This document shows, piece after piece, positions 13,309-22,052 of a stretch of 24,978 nucleotides of DNA. The position numbers and the translations under genes are program-made. The notes under the pieces were generated by a model that was not told the origin of the DNA, searched no databases, and was given only the letters and a program-made list of their open reading frames with translations. The stretch is from NCBI GenBank assembly GCA_025464025.1, contig JAODBP010000183.1, positions 1 through 24,978 of the forward strand. The letters are read 5' to 3'. Position 1 is the stretch's first letter. The number at the start of each line of letters is the position of its first letter. Origin of the DNA: Actinomycetes bacterium (lineage in GTDB: Bacteria > Actinomycetota > Acidimicrobiia > Acidimicrobiales > CADCSY01).

Positions 13309-15645
13309 GTGACCACCACCATCCGCCGCACCGGCGCTCGGTTGCCCGAGCCCCCCACCCCGCTCCCGGCTGAGCCCCGCGTCCCGCTGCCGCCGGACGG
13401 CACCGGCTACCGCGTGAAGCGCAAGCTCCTCGGCCCGGCGCTGAACACCGAGGACCTCGAGCACGAGCGGCTGGGCCGGCCCACGGCCCTCGCCGTCTTC
13501 GCCTCCGACAACCTCTCGTCGTCGGCCTACGCCACCGAGGAGATCCTGCGGGTCCTCGTGCCGGTCATCGGTGTGGCCGCCTTCGCCCTGGTGGTGCCGA
13601 TCACGATCGCCATGCTGGTGGTGCTGGCGTTCCTGATCCTCTCCTACCGGGAGACGATCAAGGCCTACCCGACGGCCGGCGGCGCCTACATGGTGACCCG
13701 CGACAACTTCGGGATCATGCCGGCCCAGATCGCCGGCGTGTCGCTGCTCACCGACTACATCCTCACCGTCGCCGTGTCGGTGGCCGCCGGCACCGCCGCC
13801 CTCGTCTCGGCGGCCCCGGCGCTCAAGCCGTTCACGGTCGAGATCTCCGTCTTCTTCATCGTGCTCATCGCCTACGGCAACCTCCGCGGCGTGAAGGAGT
13901 CGGGCCGGGTCTTCGCCGTCCCGACCTACTTCTTCATCGTGAACATGATCGGGCTCATCGGCTTCGGCGTCTACCGGATGGTCGCCGGCGGCCTGCCTCA
14001 CGCCGACGTGCACCAGCACGGCATCATGCACTTCGGCTCGGCGGGGGACGGTCTCCTCCTCGGCGCCGGTCTCTACGTCGTCCTCCACGCGTTCGCATCG
14101 GGTGGGGCGGCGGTGACCGGCGTCGAGGCCATCTCCAACGGCGTGCCGGCGTTCCGGAAGCCGGAGTGGAAGAACGCCCGCTCGACGCTCGTCGTCATGG
14201 GCACGCTGCTCGGGGCCATGTTCCTCGGCCTGTCGGTGCTGGCGGCCAAGGTCCACGCCGCCCCGTTCACCGAGGGCACGCCGACGGTGATCGCCCAGGT
14301 CGGCAAGCTCGTCTACGGCGACGACGTCGCCGGCCACGTGCTCTTCTACGCCCTCCAGGCCGGGACGATGCTCATCCTCGTCCTCGCCGCCAACACGAGC
14401 TTCGCCGACTTCCCCCGGCTGGCCAGCTTCCACGCCGGCGACAACTTCATGCCCCGCCAGCTCACCAAGCGTGGTCATCGCCTGGTGTTCTCCAACGGGA
14501 TCATCTTCCTGGCCGCCGCCGCCGTCGTCCTGGTGATCGCCACCCAGGCCAAGGTCGACCGGCTCATCCCGCTCTACGCCATCGGCGTGTTCACCTCGTT
14601 CACGCTCTCGCAGGCCGGCATGGCCAAGCACCACCTGACGCATCGCGAGCCCAAGTGGCGCAGCGGCCTGTTCGTCAACGGCGTGGGCGCCGTCCTCTCC
14701 TTGCTCGTCGACCTCATCATCGCGGTGACGAAGTTCGAGCACGGGGCCTGGGTCATCGTGCTGCTGGTCCCGATCATGGTCTTCGTGCTGGCCCGCCTCA
14801 ACCGGCGCTACGTGATGGAGGCCGAGGCGCTCGAGACCGACGTGCCGGCGGCGGCGACGGCCCCCGTGCTCCGCCGTCACGTCGTGCTGGTGTTCGTCGA
14901 CCAGCTCGACCTGGCCGCCGCCCGCGCCATCCAGTACGCCCGCACGCTCCACCCGAGCGAGCTCCGGGCCGTGCACTTCGCCGTCGACGTCCACCACGCC
15001 GAGGAGCTGGCCGCCTCGTGGCGCCAGCTCGGGCTGTCGGGCATCCCGCTCGAGATCGTCGAATGCCCGGACCGGCGGCTCAACAAGGCCGCCGTGGAGA
15101 CCGTCGCGCTCGACCTCGCCGATGGTGGGACCGAGGTCAGCGTGCTGCTGCCGTCGCGCCAGTACAAGGGCGTCTGGGGTCGCCTCCTCCACGACCGCAC
15201 GGCGGACGCCATCGGCCGCGACGTGTCGAAGCTGGCCCACGCCAACGTCACCACGGTGCCGTTCCACTTCGAGTCGAGACGCCCGGTCGAGGTCCCGGTG
15301 GCGACGCCGGCCCCGGCGCCGAGGGGCAACGGCCACCACCCCCGCCGGACCGGTGACGGCGTCGCCATCGCCGAGGTGCGGTGCCGGGAGCGGGTGACGG
15401 TCCAGGGCCGGGTCCGCGCCGTGCGGGTCCGCCCGCTGGCAGACGTGCCGAGCCTCGAGGTCGTGCTGACCGACGGCTCCGGATCGCTGTCGGTCGTGTT
15501 CCACGGGCGGCGGGAGATCCCCGGCATCACCGTGGGCACGGTGCTCCAGGTCACCGGGACGGCGATCGACCACCACGGCCGGCTCGCCATCCTGAACCCC
15601 ACCTACACCCTCGTGGCGAGGGGAGGCCATGGCGCCGGCACCTGA
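13309..15645 (+). CDS. Second KimA-type potassium permease with USP-like and OB-fold domains
   Basis: A 778-residue paralogue of the permease at 10266. A Pro-rich cytoplasmic N-terminus of about 35 residues precedes the core. Key positions are kept: D67 and Y74 in ASDNLSSSAYATEEIL, D149-Y150 in LLTDYILT, E273 in GVEAISNG, and Y423 in IPLYAIG. The USP-like domain spans about 522-655. A Pro/His/Arg linker leads to an OB-fold (about 693-770; VTVQGRV, SLSVVFHGRREIPGI, LAILNPTYTL). The start is GTG at 13309, since no ATG is available near the core; it has its own promoter/operator array just upstream. The response regulator gene overlaps its last 17 bases. The predicted function is potassium uptake. 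Why two copies exist is unknown; different affinity or timing is a guess. Confidence 0.88.
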   Translation: MTTTIRRTGARLPEPPTPLPAEPRVPLPPDGTGYRVKRKLLGPALNTEDLEHERLGRPTALAVFASDNLSSSAYATEEILRVLVPVIGVAAFALVVPITIAMLVVLAFLILSYRETIKAYPTAGGAYMVTRDNFGIMPAQIAGVSLLTDYILTVAVSVAAGTAALVSAAPALKPFTVEISVFFIVLIAYGNLRGVKESGRVFAVPTYFFIVNMIGLIGFGVYRMVAGGLPHADVHQHGIMHFGSAGDGLLLGAGLYVVLHAFASGGAAVTGVEAISNGVPAFRKPEWKNARSTLVVMGTLLGAMFLGLSVLAAKVHAAPFTEGTPTVIAQVGKLVYGDDVAGHVLFYALQAGTMLILVLAANTSFADFPRLASFHAGDNFMPRQLTKRGHRLVFSNGIIFLAAAAVVLVIATQAKVDRLIPLYAIGVFTSFTLSQAGMAKHHLTHREPKWRSGLFVNGVGAVLSLLVDLIIAVTKFEHGAWVIVLLVPIMVFVLARLNRRYVMEAEALETDVPAAATAPVLRRHVVLVFVDQLDLAAARAIQYARTLHPSELRAVHFAVDVHHAEELAASWRQLGLSGIPLEIVECPDRRLNKAAVETVALDLADGGTEVSVLLPSRQYKGVWGRLLHDRTADAIGRDVSKLAHANVTTVPFHFESRRPVEVPVATPAPAPRGNGHHPRRTGDGVAIAEVRCRERVTVQGRVRAVRVRPLADVPSLEVVLTDGSGSLSVVFHGRREIPGITVGTVLQVTGTAIDHHGRLAILNPTYTLVARGGHGAGT

Positions 15646-16327
15646 GCTCCGCACGACACGCCTCCTCGTGATCGACGACGAGGCCCGGTTCGGTCGCGCC
15701 CTCGCGCTCGGGCTCCGACCCCACGGCTACGAGGTGGAGGTCGTGACCAGCGGGGAGGAAGGGCTGGCGCGAGCGGCGTCGTCGCACCCCGATCTCATCC
15801 TGCTCGACCTCGGGCTGCCCGGGCTCGACGGCCTCCAGGTCTTGGGCGGGCTCCGCGGCTGGACGGAGGTGCCCGTCGTCGTCCTGTCGGCTCGACACCA
15901 CGAGCCGTCGAAGGTGGCCGCGCTCGACGCCGGCGCCGACGACTACGTGACGAAGCCGTTCGGGATGGAGGAGCTGCTGGCTCGGCTGCGGGCGGCGCGG
16001 CGTCGGGCATCGGTGACGGACGTCGCCTCGGTCGTGTGCACGGAGCACTTCCGGCTCGACCTCGCGGCCCGCCAGGCGTGGGTCGGCGACGAGGTCCGAC
16101 ACCTCACGCCGAAGGAGTGGCAGCTCGTCGACGTGCTGGTTCGCAACCCGGGGCGGTTGGTGACGCACCGCCAGCTCCTCCAGGAGGTGTGGGGGCCGCA
16201 GTACGGGACCGAGACCGACTACCTCCGCGCCTTCCTCGCCACGATCCGGCGGAAGCTCGAACCGGTCGCCGGCCGGCCCCGCTACTTCCGCACCGAGCCC
16301 GGCATGGGCTACCGGTTCGAGCCGTGA
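15629..16327 (+). CDS. kdpE: KdpE-family response regulator
   Basis: A 232-residue OmpR/PhoB-class regulator. The receiver domain (about 10-125) has the acidic pair D16-D17, phosphoacceptor D60 in LLDLGLPGLDG, S87 and K109 in YVTKPF. The winged-helix DNA-binding domain (about 135-230) matches KdpE closely: LTPKEW, RQLLQEVWGP, TDYLR, IRRKLE, RPRYFRTEPGMGYRF. KdpE normally works with the kinase KdpD to switch on potassium uptake; no histidine kinase gene is present in this window. The ATG at 15629 lies inside the end of the permease gene with a GGGGAGG site before it. The stop overlaps the GTG of the next gene (GTGA). The likely targets are the TTGACG arrays before both permeases. Confidence 0.92.
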   Translation: MAPAPELRTTRLLVIDDEARFGRALALGLRPHGYEVEVVTSGEEGLARAASSHPDLILLDLGLPGLDGLQVLGGLRGWTEVPVVVLSARHHEPSKVAALDAGADDYVTKPFGMEELLARLRAARRRASVTDVASVVCTEHFRLDLAARQAWVGDEVRHLTPKEWQLVDVLVRNPGRLVTHRQLLQEVWGPQYGTETDYLRAFLATIRRKLEPVAGRPRYFRTEPGMGYRFEP

Positions 16328-17010
16328 CGGAAAGGTCCGACTTCGCGACCTCGCTCGGCGGGCTCGGTGTCCTGGCGGTCGCCGGCTGTCTCGTGGTGGT
16401 GCGAGGCGTCCTGGCGGCAGCCGACGTGGCCCTCGTCCTCGCCGTGGGCGTCGTCGTCGCCGCGGCGGTCGGCGGGCGCCGATCCGGCGTCGTCACCGGT
16501 GCCGTGGCGGCGATGAGCTTCGACTTCCTCTTCACCCGGCCCTACGGCTCGCTGAAGGTGTCTGGGGTCGGCGACGTCCTCACCACCGCCCTGCTCCTCG
16601 TGCTCGGCCTGGTCGCCGGCTCGGTGGCCGAGCGCCTCCACCACGCCCGGTCCCGCTCGTCGGACCTGGGCGAGCTGGCCCGCCTGCACCGGCTCGGCGA
16701 GCGCGCCGCCCGCGGTGACAGCGGTGACGACCTGACGCTCCAGGTCGCGGCGGAGCTGGTCGACGCCCTGCACCTCGTCGACTGCTGGTACGAGGCCGTC
16801 CCGTTCCTGGGCCCGCTGCCCGACCTCCCGGCTCCGGGCCGGCACCTGCCCCGTCGTGGGGCGTCGATCCTGCTGCGCGTCGCCGGTCGGCCGACCGGTC
16901 GCTTCGTCCTCGTGCCGACGGTCGGCGCCGACGTGCCCGCCGAGCGCCGCGTCGTCGCCGTGACCCTGGTCGACCAGCTCGCCGCGGTGCTGTCGGTGCG
17001 CGCCGCCTGA
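16324..17010 (+). CDS. Second kinase-less KdpD-like protein (DUF4118 plus GAF-like domain)
   Basis: A 228-residue paralogue of 12508-13239. It has four membrane segments; its PYGSL motif (FDFLFTRPYGSLKV, 67-80) is closer to canonical KdpD than the first copy's. The soluble half keeps DLTLQVAAEL, the DCWYEAVPFLG block and the closing VDQLAAVLSVRAA shared with the paralogue. It has no nucleotide-binding N-terminal domain, no phosphoacceptor histidine box and no ATPase. The GTG at 16324 overlaps the stop of the response-regulator gene, so the two are coupled. A KdpE gene directly joined to a KdpD-like protein stripped of its kinase is unusual. It may modulate a kinase encoded elsewhere or act on the permease; both are inferences. 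Confidence 0.85.
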   Translation: MTERSDFATSLGGLGVLAVAGCLVVVRGVLAAADVALVLAVGVVVAAAVGGRRSGVVTGAVAAMSFDFLFTRPYGSLKVSGVGDVLTTALLLVLGLVAGSVAERLHHARSRSSDLGELARLHRLGERAARGDSGDDLTLQVAAELVDALHLVDCWYEAVPFLGPLPDLPAPGRHLPRRGASILLRVAGRPTGRFVLVPTVGADVPAERRVVAVTLVDQLAAVLSVRAA

Positions 17011-17011
17011 G

Positions 17012-17494
17012 CTACCAGCTCCGGAGGGCGGCCTCGGCCAGCACCTTGGCGTCGCCGAGCGTGCCGCCGTAGACGAGCACGCCGCGGCGGCCGTCGACCG
17101 CGAGCACCGTCGACTGGAACGTGTCGTCCGCCTCGTGCACCTGGGCCGGGTGGCCGGCCACGGTCGCGGGCCGGCTGCCGCCGATCGGGACGTCCTTGGC
17201 CAGGCGCCGGGCCACGTCGGCCACCCGGTCGCCCATGGGGTGGGGCCAGGCCAGGGCGACGACCACCAGACCGGGCCCGCCGATCGGTGTGTCGACCCGG
17301 TGCACGGCGACGTCGCTGGCCCCGGCGTCGGCGCGGTACTGGCGGCGGAAGGCGGCCGGCTCGCCCTGCTCGACGGGGGCGAGCTGGTAGCCGCTCGGCA
17401 GGGTCAGGTGGTCGAGCGGCTTGGCCTCGTGGCCGCACGCGGCCACGAGGACGACGAGGGTGCCGACGACGAGGGTGCTGACGAGGCGCCTCAC
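17012..17494 (-). CDS. Putative lipoprotein, unknown function
   Basis: A 160-residue protein from GTG 17494. A short basic N-terminus and hydrophobic stretch end in a clear lipobox (LVAAC, C20), so it should be anchored outside the membrane. The mature part begins GHEAKPLDHLTLPSGYQ and has no motif I recognise; its length and pattern suggest one small soluble domain. The start overlaps the stop of the upstream gene (GTGA), so it is coupled to the unknown protein at 17491-18120. It converges on the second DUF4118 gene with a single base between stop codons, so neither can have a conventional terminator there. Confidence 0.8.
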   Translation of the reverse strand: MRRLVSTLVVGTLVVLVAACGHEAKPLDHLTLPSGYQLAPVEQGEPAAFRRQYRADAGASDVAVHRVDTPIGGPGLVVVALAWPHPMGDRVADVARRLAKDVPIGGSRPATVAGHPAQVHEADDTFQSTVLAVDGRRGVLVYGGTLGDAKVLAEAALRSW

Positions 17495-18120
17495 CCGGCG
17501 AGCGGCTCGTAGGGGAAGTCGTCGGTGACCATGGACCGGAAGCCGAGGTCGAGCAGCTCGATGTTGGCCGACCGGCGGCTCTTGCGGATGGAGAGGGCCA
17601 ACGTGCTCTCCGGGTCCTTGATGGCGGCCGGCACGTCGTCGGGGTCGACGTGGCGGCGCATGGCGAGGAACGCCACCCCCGCCTCGATGCCGGCGGCCTG
17701 GTAGCGGGCGGCCAGGGTCGGGGCGGCCCGCCAGCCGGTGTTGTGCCACCGGAACCGGGCCCGTTTGTTCGCCGGCCCCGTGCCCAAGGCGGCGTCGAGC
17801 CGCTCGACGTGGCGATGGGTCTGGTCGGCCAGGTAGGCGAGCAGGGCCTCGGGCAGCACCTTGAGCTGGAGGGTCGAGGCCCGGTCGTCGGCCAGCATGC
17901 TGCGCTGCCACGCCACCCGCAGGCGCTCGCACTGGCGGGCCTTCGACACGCGGTCGAGCGCCTCGGCCACGTTGTCGGTCTCCTTGCGGCCGGTGTGGTC
18001 GCGGCACCGGAGGTAGGGCCCGGCGGCCACGAGGTGGTGCACCCCGGCGGCGCGGTCGACGTACGTCGCAGCAGCACCGGCGGGGACGCCGTGCAACGAG
18101 GTCGTCGTCGGGTCGGTCAT
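17491..18120 (-). CDS. Unrecognised conserved-looking protein
   Basis: A 209-residue soluble protein from ATG 18120; an ATG at 18147 would add nine residues but has no better ribosome site. I do not recognise the family. It is rich in Arg, Ala and Asp, has no signal peptide or membrane helix, and appears mostly helical in its middle. It has a CRDH pair near residue 40 and a C-terminal block (SIRKSRRSANIELLDLGF) that looks domain-like. It is coupled to the lipoprotein gene by a GTGA overlap and is divergent from the HD-GYP gene. Codon use matches the neighbours, so it is likely a real gene. Confidence 0.7.
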   Translation of the reverse strand: MTDPTTTSLHGVPAGAAATYVDRAAGVHHLVAAGPYLRCRDHTGRKETDNVAEALDRVSKARQCERLRVAWQRSMLADDRASTLQLKVLPEALLAYLADQTHRHVERLDAALGTGPANKRARFRWHNTGWRAAPTLAARYQAAGIEAGVAFLAMRRHVDPDDVPAAIKDPESTLALSIRKSRRSANIELLDLGFRSMVTDDFPYEPLAG

Positions 18121-18140
18121 CGCGTGCCCCAGCTTGCCCG

Positions 18141-18169
18141 CTGACATCGGCGAACGCAGGCCGTAGATT
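18141..18169 (+). promoter_or_regulatory. Housekeeping-type promoter for the HD-GYP gene
   Basis: -35 CTGACA (18141-18146, five of six to TTGACA), an exact 17-base spacer, and -10 TAGATT (18164-18169). Transcription would begin near 18176, leaving about 22 bases of leader with a strong GAGGAGG site before the GTG at 18198. This is one of the clearest promoters in the window. Confidence 0.65.
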
Positions 18170-18197
18170 TCCCGTCACCCCTCGTGAGGAGGCAGCG

Positions 18198-19733
18198 GTG
18201 GCCACAACTGGCGCGAACCGGACGCTGGCGCTGATCGTCGCCGGGTTCGTCCTCCTGCCCCTGGTGCTCCTCGGCGTCTTCCGATCGGCCCCGGGCCTCG
18301 ACCCGGTCCTGCACTCGCCGGTGTTCCACCTCGCCGTCGTCAGTGCCATCGCCGCCTGCGCCCTCCAGGTCGCCGTGTTCGCCGCCATCGCCGCCAGCCG
18401 CGGGCGTGATCCGCGCATCGTGCTGCTCGCCGTCGGCTGCCTCTTCGTCGGCGTGTTCATGTTGGCCCACGGCCTCACCACGCCGGGCGTGGGCGCCGCG
18501 GTGTCGACGGCCGGCTCGCTCTACGGCGGCCCGGCCACCGCCGGGGCCAAGCACGCCAACTACTGGGTCGGCCGCTTCCCGGTGCTGGCGCTCACCTCGT
18601 TCGCCGTCGCCCTCGGCCTGGCCGGCACGGTGCGGGAGACCGCGGTGCACCGGTTCGTCGCCCGCCACGCCCGGTTCGTGCTCGTCGTCCCGGCCGCCGT
18701 CGTCGCCCTCGCCTGCGCTGCCATCGCCATCAAGCCCGAGGTGGGGATCGGCGGGCACCTCGTCGCCGGCGAGCACGGTGCCCAGCACGTCGTCGAGGGC
18801 ATCGCCGTCGCGCTGCTCGTCGTCACCGGGGCGGTGCACTGGCGGCGGTGGCGGCTCGGCCAGGACCGGGTGCAGTTCGCCCTCATGACCGCGTGCTGGC
18901 TCTCGGCCCAGGCCCTCGTCGCCCTCGAGCTGGGCCAGCAGTGGCGGGCCTCGTGGTGGGACTACCACGCCTACCTGCTCACCGGGTTCGGGGCCGCGGT
19001 GTACGCCGTGCTGGCCAACTACCGGCGGAGCCGCACGATCGACTCGGTCCTCGGCTCGGTGTTCTCGTCCGACCCGTTGGCCCACATCGAGCAGGGCTAC
19101 CCCGAGGCGCTCAAGGCCCTCGTCGCCGCCGTCGAGGCGCGCGACAGCTACACGGCCGGCCACTCGGCCCGGGTGGCGGCGCTCGCCGTCGAGCTCGGCG
19201 TGCGCCTGAAGCTGAGCCCCGAGGACCTGCGCCACCTGGCCCAGGGCTCGCTCCTGCACGACATCGGCAAGATCGGCATCCCCGATCACATCCTCAACAA
19301 GCCGGGCCGCCTCGACCCCGACGAGCGGGCGTGGATCGAGCAGCACCCGATCATCGGCAGCGACCTCGTGCGCAGCGCGCCGTCGCTCCGCGACGCGGTC
19401 GACGTCGTGCACCACCACCACGAGCGGGTCGACGGGTCCGGCTACCCGGATCGGCTGGCCGGCGACGCCATCCCGCTGCACGCCCGCATCGCCGCGGTGG
19501 CCGACGTCTGGGACGCCCTCACCACCGACCGGGCCTACCGGCCGGGCTGGCCCGAGGCCGATGCCCTGGCCCACATCGTCGCCGGGCGGGGCACCCACCT
19601 CGACGAGGCCTGCGTCGATGCCCTCGTGGCCCTGCTCGACGCGCGGGGCGTCGTCGCCGGCGAGGGCGGCGACCCCGACGAGGTGGCCGTGGCCGCCGAG
19701 GCCTGCCACACCGAGGACGAGCCCGTCAGCTGA
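18198..19733 (+). CDS. Membrane HD-GYP domain phosphodiesterase
   Basis: A 511-residue protein. The first 275 residues hold about seven or eight hydrophobic segments forming an unclassified membrane sensor region. The HD-GYP domain fills about 300-480: it has the metal-binding HD pair H354-D355 followed by GKIGIPDHILNKPG, then H383, and the HHHHERVDGSGYP signature (405-417) with the GYP-type ending intact. HD-GYP enzymes hydrolyse cyclic-di-GMP (or cGAMP-type dinucleotides) at a di- or tri-iron/manganese centre, so this is probably an active phosphodiesterase controlled by a membrane signal. The start is GTG 18198 with GAGGAGG upstream. It overlaps the convergent small gene at its end by eight bases. 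Confidence 0.93.
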   Translation: MATTGANRTLALIVAGFVLLPLVLLGVFRSAPGLDPVLHSPVFHLAVVSAIAACALQVAVFAAIAASRGRDPRIVLLAVGCLFVGVFMLAHGLTTPGVGAAVSTAGSLYGGPATAGAKHANYWVGRFPVLALTSFAVALGLAGTVRETAVHRFVARHARFVLVVPAAVVALACAAIAIKPEVGIGGHLVAGEHGAQHVVEGIAVALLVVTGAVHWRRWRLGQDRVQFALMTACWLSAQALVALELGQQWRASWWDYHAYLLTGFGAAVYAVLANYRRSRTIDSVLGSVFSSDPLAHIEQGYPEALKALVAAVEARDSYTAGHSARVAALAVELGVRLKLSPEDLRHLAQGSLLHDIGKIGIPDHILNKPGRLDPDERAWIEQHPIIGSDLVRSAPSLRDAVDVVHHHHERVDGSGYPDRLAGDAIPLHARIAAVADVWDALTTDRAYRPGWPEADALAHIVAGRGTHLDEACVDALVALLDARGVVAGEGGDPDEVAVAAEACHTEDEPVS

Positions 19734-19947
19734 GCCGCCGCCGGGCGTGGGCGAGCTGGCGGAGGAGGAAGGCCGGGCTGTCGGACGACCGGGCGACGCC
19801 GGCGTAGCCGTCGTCGACGAGCCGGTTCACCTCGTTGACCAGGTGGGCCAGGTCGGCCCGCTCGGTCGGCGTGAGGTCGTGGCGCCCGCCCAACCGGGCC
19901 GCCACCGCGTCCAGGTCGGTGGTCGTGAGGAGGGGGAGGGTGAGCAC
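19726..19947 (-). CDS. Small hypothetical protein
   Basis: A 73-residue reading frame from GTG 19947. The product is mostly charged helix (TERADLAHLVNEVNRLV) with a basic C-terminus and no membrane or signal segment. No family is recognised. Composition is protein-like rather than the Arg/Pro-rich pattern of antisense shadow frames here, which supports a real gene. The ribosome site is poor. It overlaps the HD-GYP stop region by eight bases on the opposite strand. Confidence 0.5.
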   Translation of the reverse strand: MLTLPLLTTTDLDAVAARLGGRHDLTPTERADLAHLVNEVNRLVDDGYAGVARSSDSPAFLLRQLAHARRRLS

Positions 19948-20010
19948 CGGTCCATCGTCGGGCCGGGCCGGTCAGCCGACCAGTGGCAGGAACGCCGTCG
20001 ACCGCATGGA

Positions 20011-21126
<1,116 letters not shown>

Positions 21127-21136
21127 GGGGCGGACG

Positions 21137-21760
21137 CTAGAGCGCGCGCAGCGGCACCGGCGGGGGCAGCGCCCAGCGTCGTCCGACGAAGGCGAGGAGC
21201 TGCAGGGCCACGGCGAGCACAGCGACGATGCCGGCCAGGGCGATGAGGCCCATGCGCTCGTTCCACACCGGATCGAAGCCGTCGTGCTGAGCCACGGCGA
21301 CGACGACGAACGGCACGACCCACGCCAGCACGGTCCACCGCACCGCCCGGAGGCGCCGGGCATCGGCACCCTCGTCGACGGCGGCCCGAGCGAGGGCGCT
21401 GAGCAGCAGCCAGATCGCCACGCCGCCGACCACCACGGCCGCGGCCATCGTGACGAGCTGAAGGCCGGTCACGTGACCGAAGACGAGCTGCTCGCTGGCC
21501 CGTCCCGTCCCCCGGCCCGGTTGGTACGGCTGGCCGGTGCCGGCGTCGACCAGGAGGTGGTGGTGCGGCAGCCACACCTCCGAGGCGCTCAGCGCGCCGG
21601 CGACGAGGGCCGCCCACATCGGCGTGCGGAGGACGAGTCGCCGGCAACCCTCGGCCACGAGGAGCCACCCGATCGGGTCGGCCAGGAGGTCGAACCGATC
21701 GAACCGCAGGTCGATGACCACGAGCACGAGTCCGGCCGCCATCGCGGTCATCGGTCGCAT
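21137..21760 (-). CDS. Integral membrane protein, unknown function
   Basis: A 207-residue protein from ATG 21760 with about five hydrophobic segments. The N-terminal block (VIDLRFDRFDLLADPIGWLL) resembles a type of actinobacterial membrane protein with an R-x-x-x-FDLLPDxIGW motif, of unknown role. A HHH cluster (WLPHHHLL) lies on one predicted loop. There is no enzymatic motif. It is just upstream of the epoxide-hydrolase-like gene and probably co-transcribed. A hairpin at 21811-21847 separates it from the DUF6131 gene. Confidence 0.75.
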   Translation of the reverse strand: MRPMTAMAAGLVLVVIDLRFDRFDLLADPIGWLLVAEGCRRLVLRTPMWAALVAGALSASEVWLPHHHLLVDAGTGQPYQPGRGTGRASEQLVFGHVTGLQLVTMAAAVVVGGVAIWLLLSALARAAVDEGADARRLRAVRWTVLAWVVPFVVVAVAQHDGFDPVWNERMGLIALAGIVAVLAVALQLLAFVGRRWALPPPVPLRAL

Positions 21761-21810
21761 GCCGCCACGGTAGGGCCAGGGTCGTGGCAGGCGTCTGACA
21801 GGTTCGGGCG

Positions 21811-21847
21811 CGAGCCGACCCCGACGCAGGGCGCCGGGGTCGGCTCG
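21811..21847 (-). terminator. 13-bp stem hairpin after the DUF6131 gene
   Basis: Bases 21811-21823 and 21835-21847 are perfect reverse complements around an 11-base loop. The element starts 15 bases after the DUF6131 stop on the minus strand. There is no U-tract, as is common for GC-rich actinobacterial terminators. It fits a terminator for the DUF6131 gene; an mRNA-stabilising hairpin is also possible. Confidence 0.5.
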
Positions 21848-21861
21848 TCGTCGCGACGAGA

Positions 21862-22017
21862 TCAGTAGTAGTGGCGCCTGCCACCCACGGCGCGGCCGGT
21901 GCCGCCCAGGACCATGAGCACCACGCCGACGATCAGGAGGATGATCCCCAGCGTGTAGAGGATCGGCACCCCGAGGAGGAGGCCGAGCAGGAGGAGGACG
22001 ATGCCGACGACGATCAT
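21862..22017 (-). CDS. DUF6131 family membrane miniprotein
   Basis: A 51-residue protein that is almost entirely hydrophobic: two membrane segments (MIVVGIVLLLLGLLL and YTLGIILLIVGVVLMVLGG) joined by VPI, and the conserved basic tail GRAVGGRRHYY. This pattern matches DUF6131, a family of about 50 residues widespread in actinobacteria with unknown function. The ATG at 22017 begins 35 bases after the BKACE stop on the same strand, so it may be the last gene of that transcript. Confidence 0.85.
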   Translation of the reverse strand: MIVVGIVLLLLGLLLGVPILYTLGIILLIVGVVLMVLGGTGRAVGGRRHYY

Positions 22018-22052
22018 GCGGCCCGTGTACCCCCCGGGGTCGGAACCGACGC

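Noticed and set aside
13297..15654. Long minus-strand open frame opposite the second permease
   Set aside because: Same antisense shadow pattern as above; no motif or start signal.
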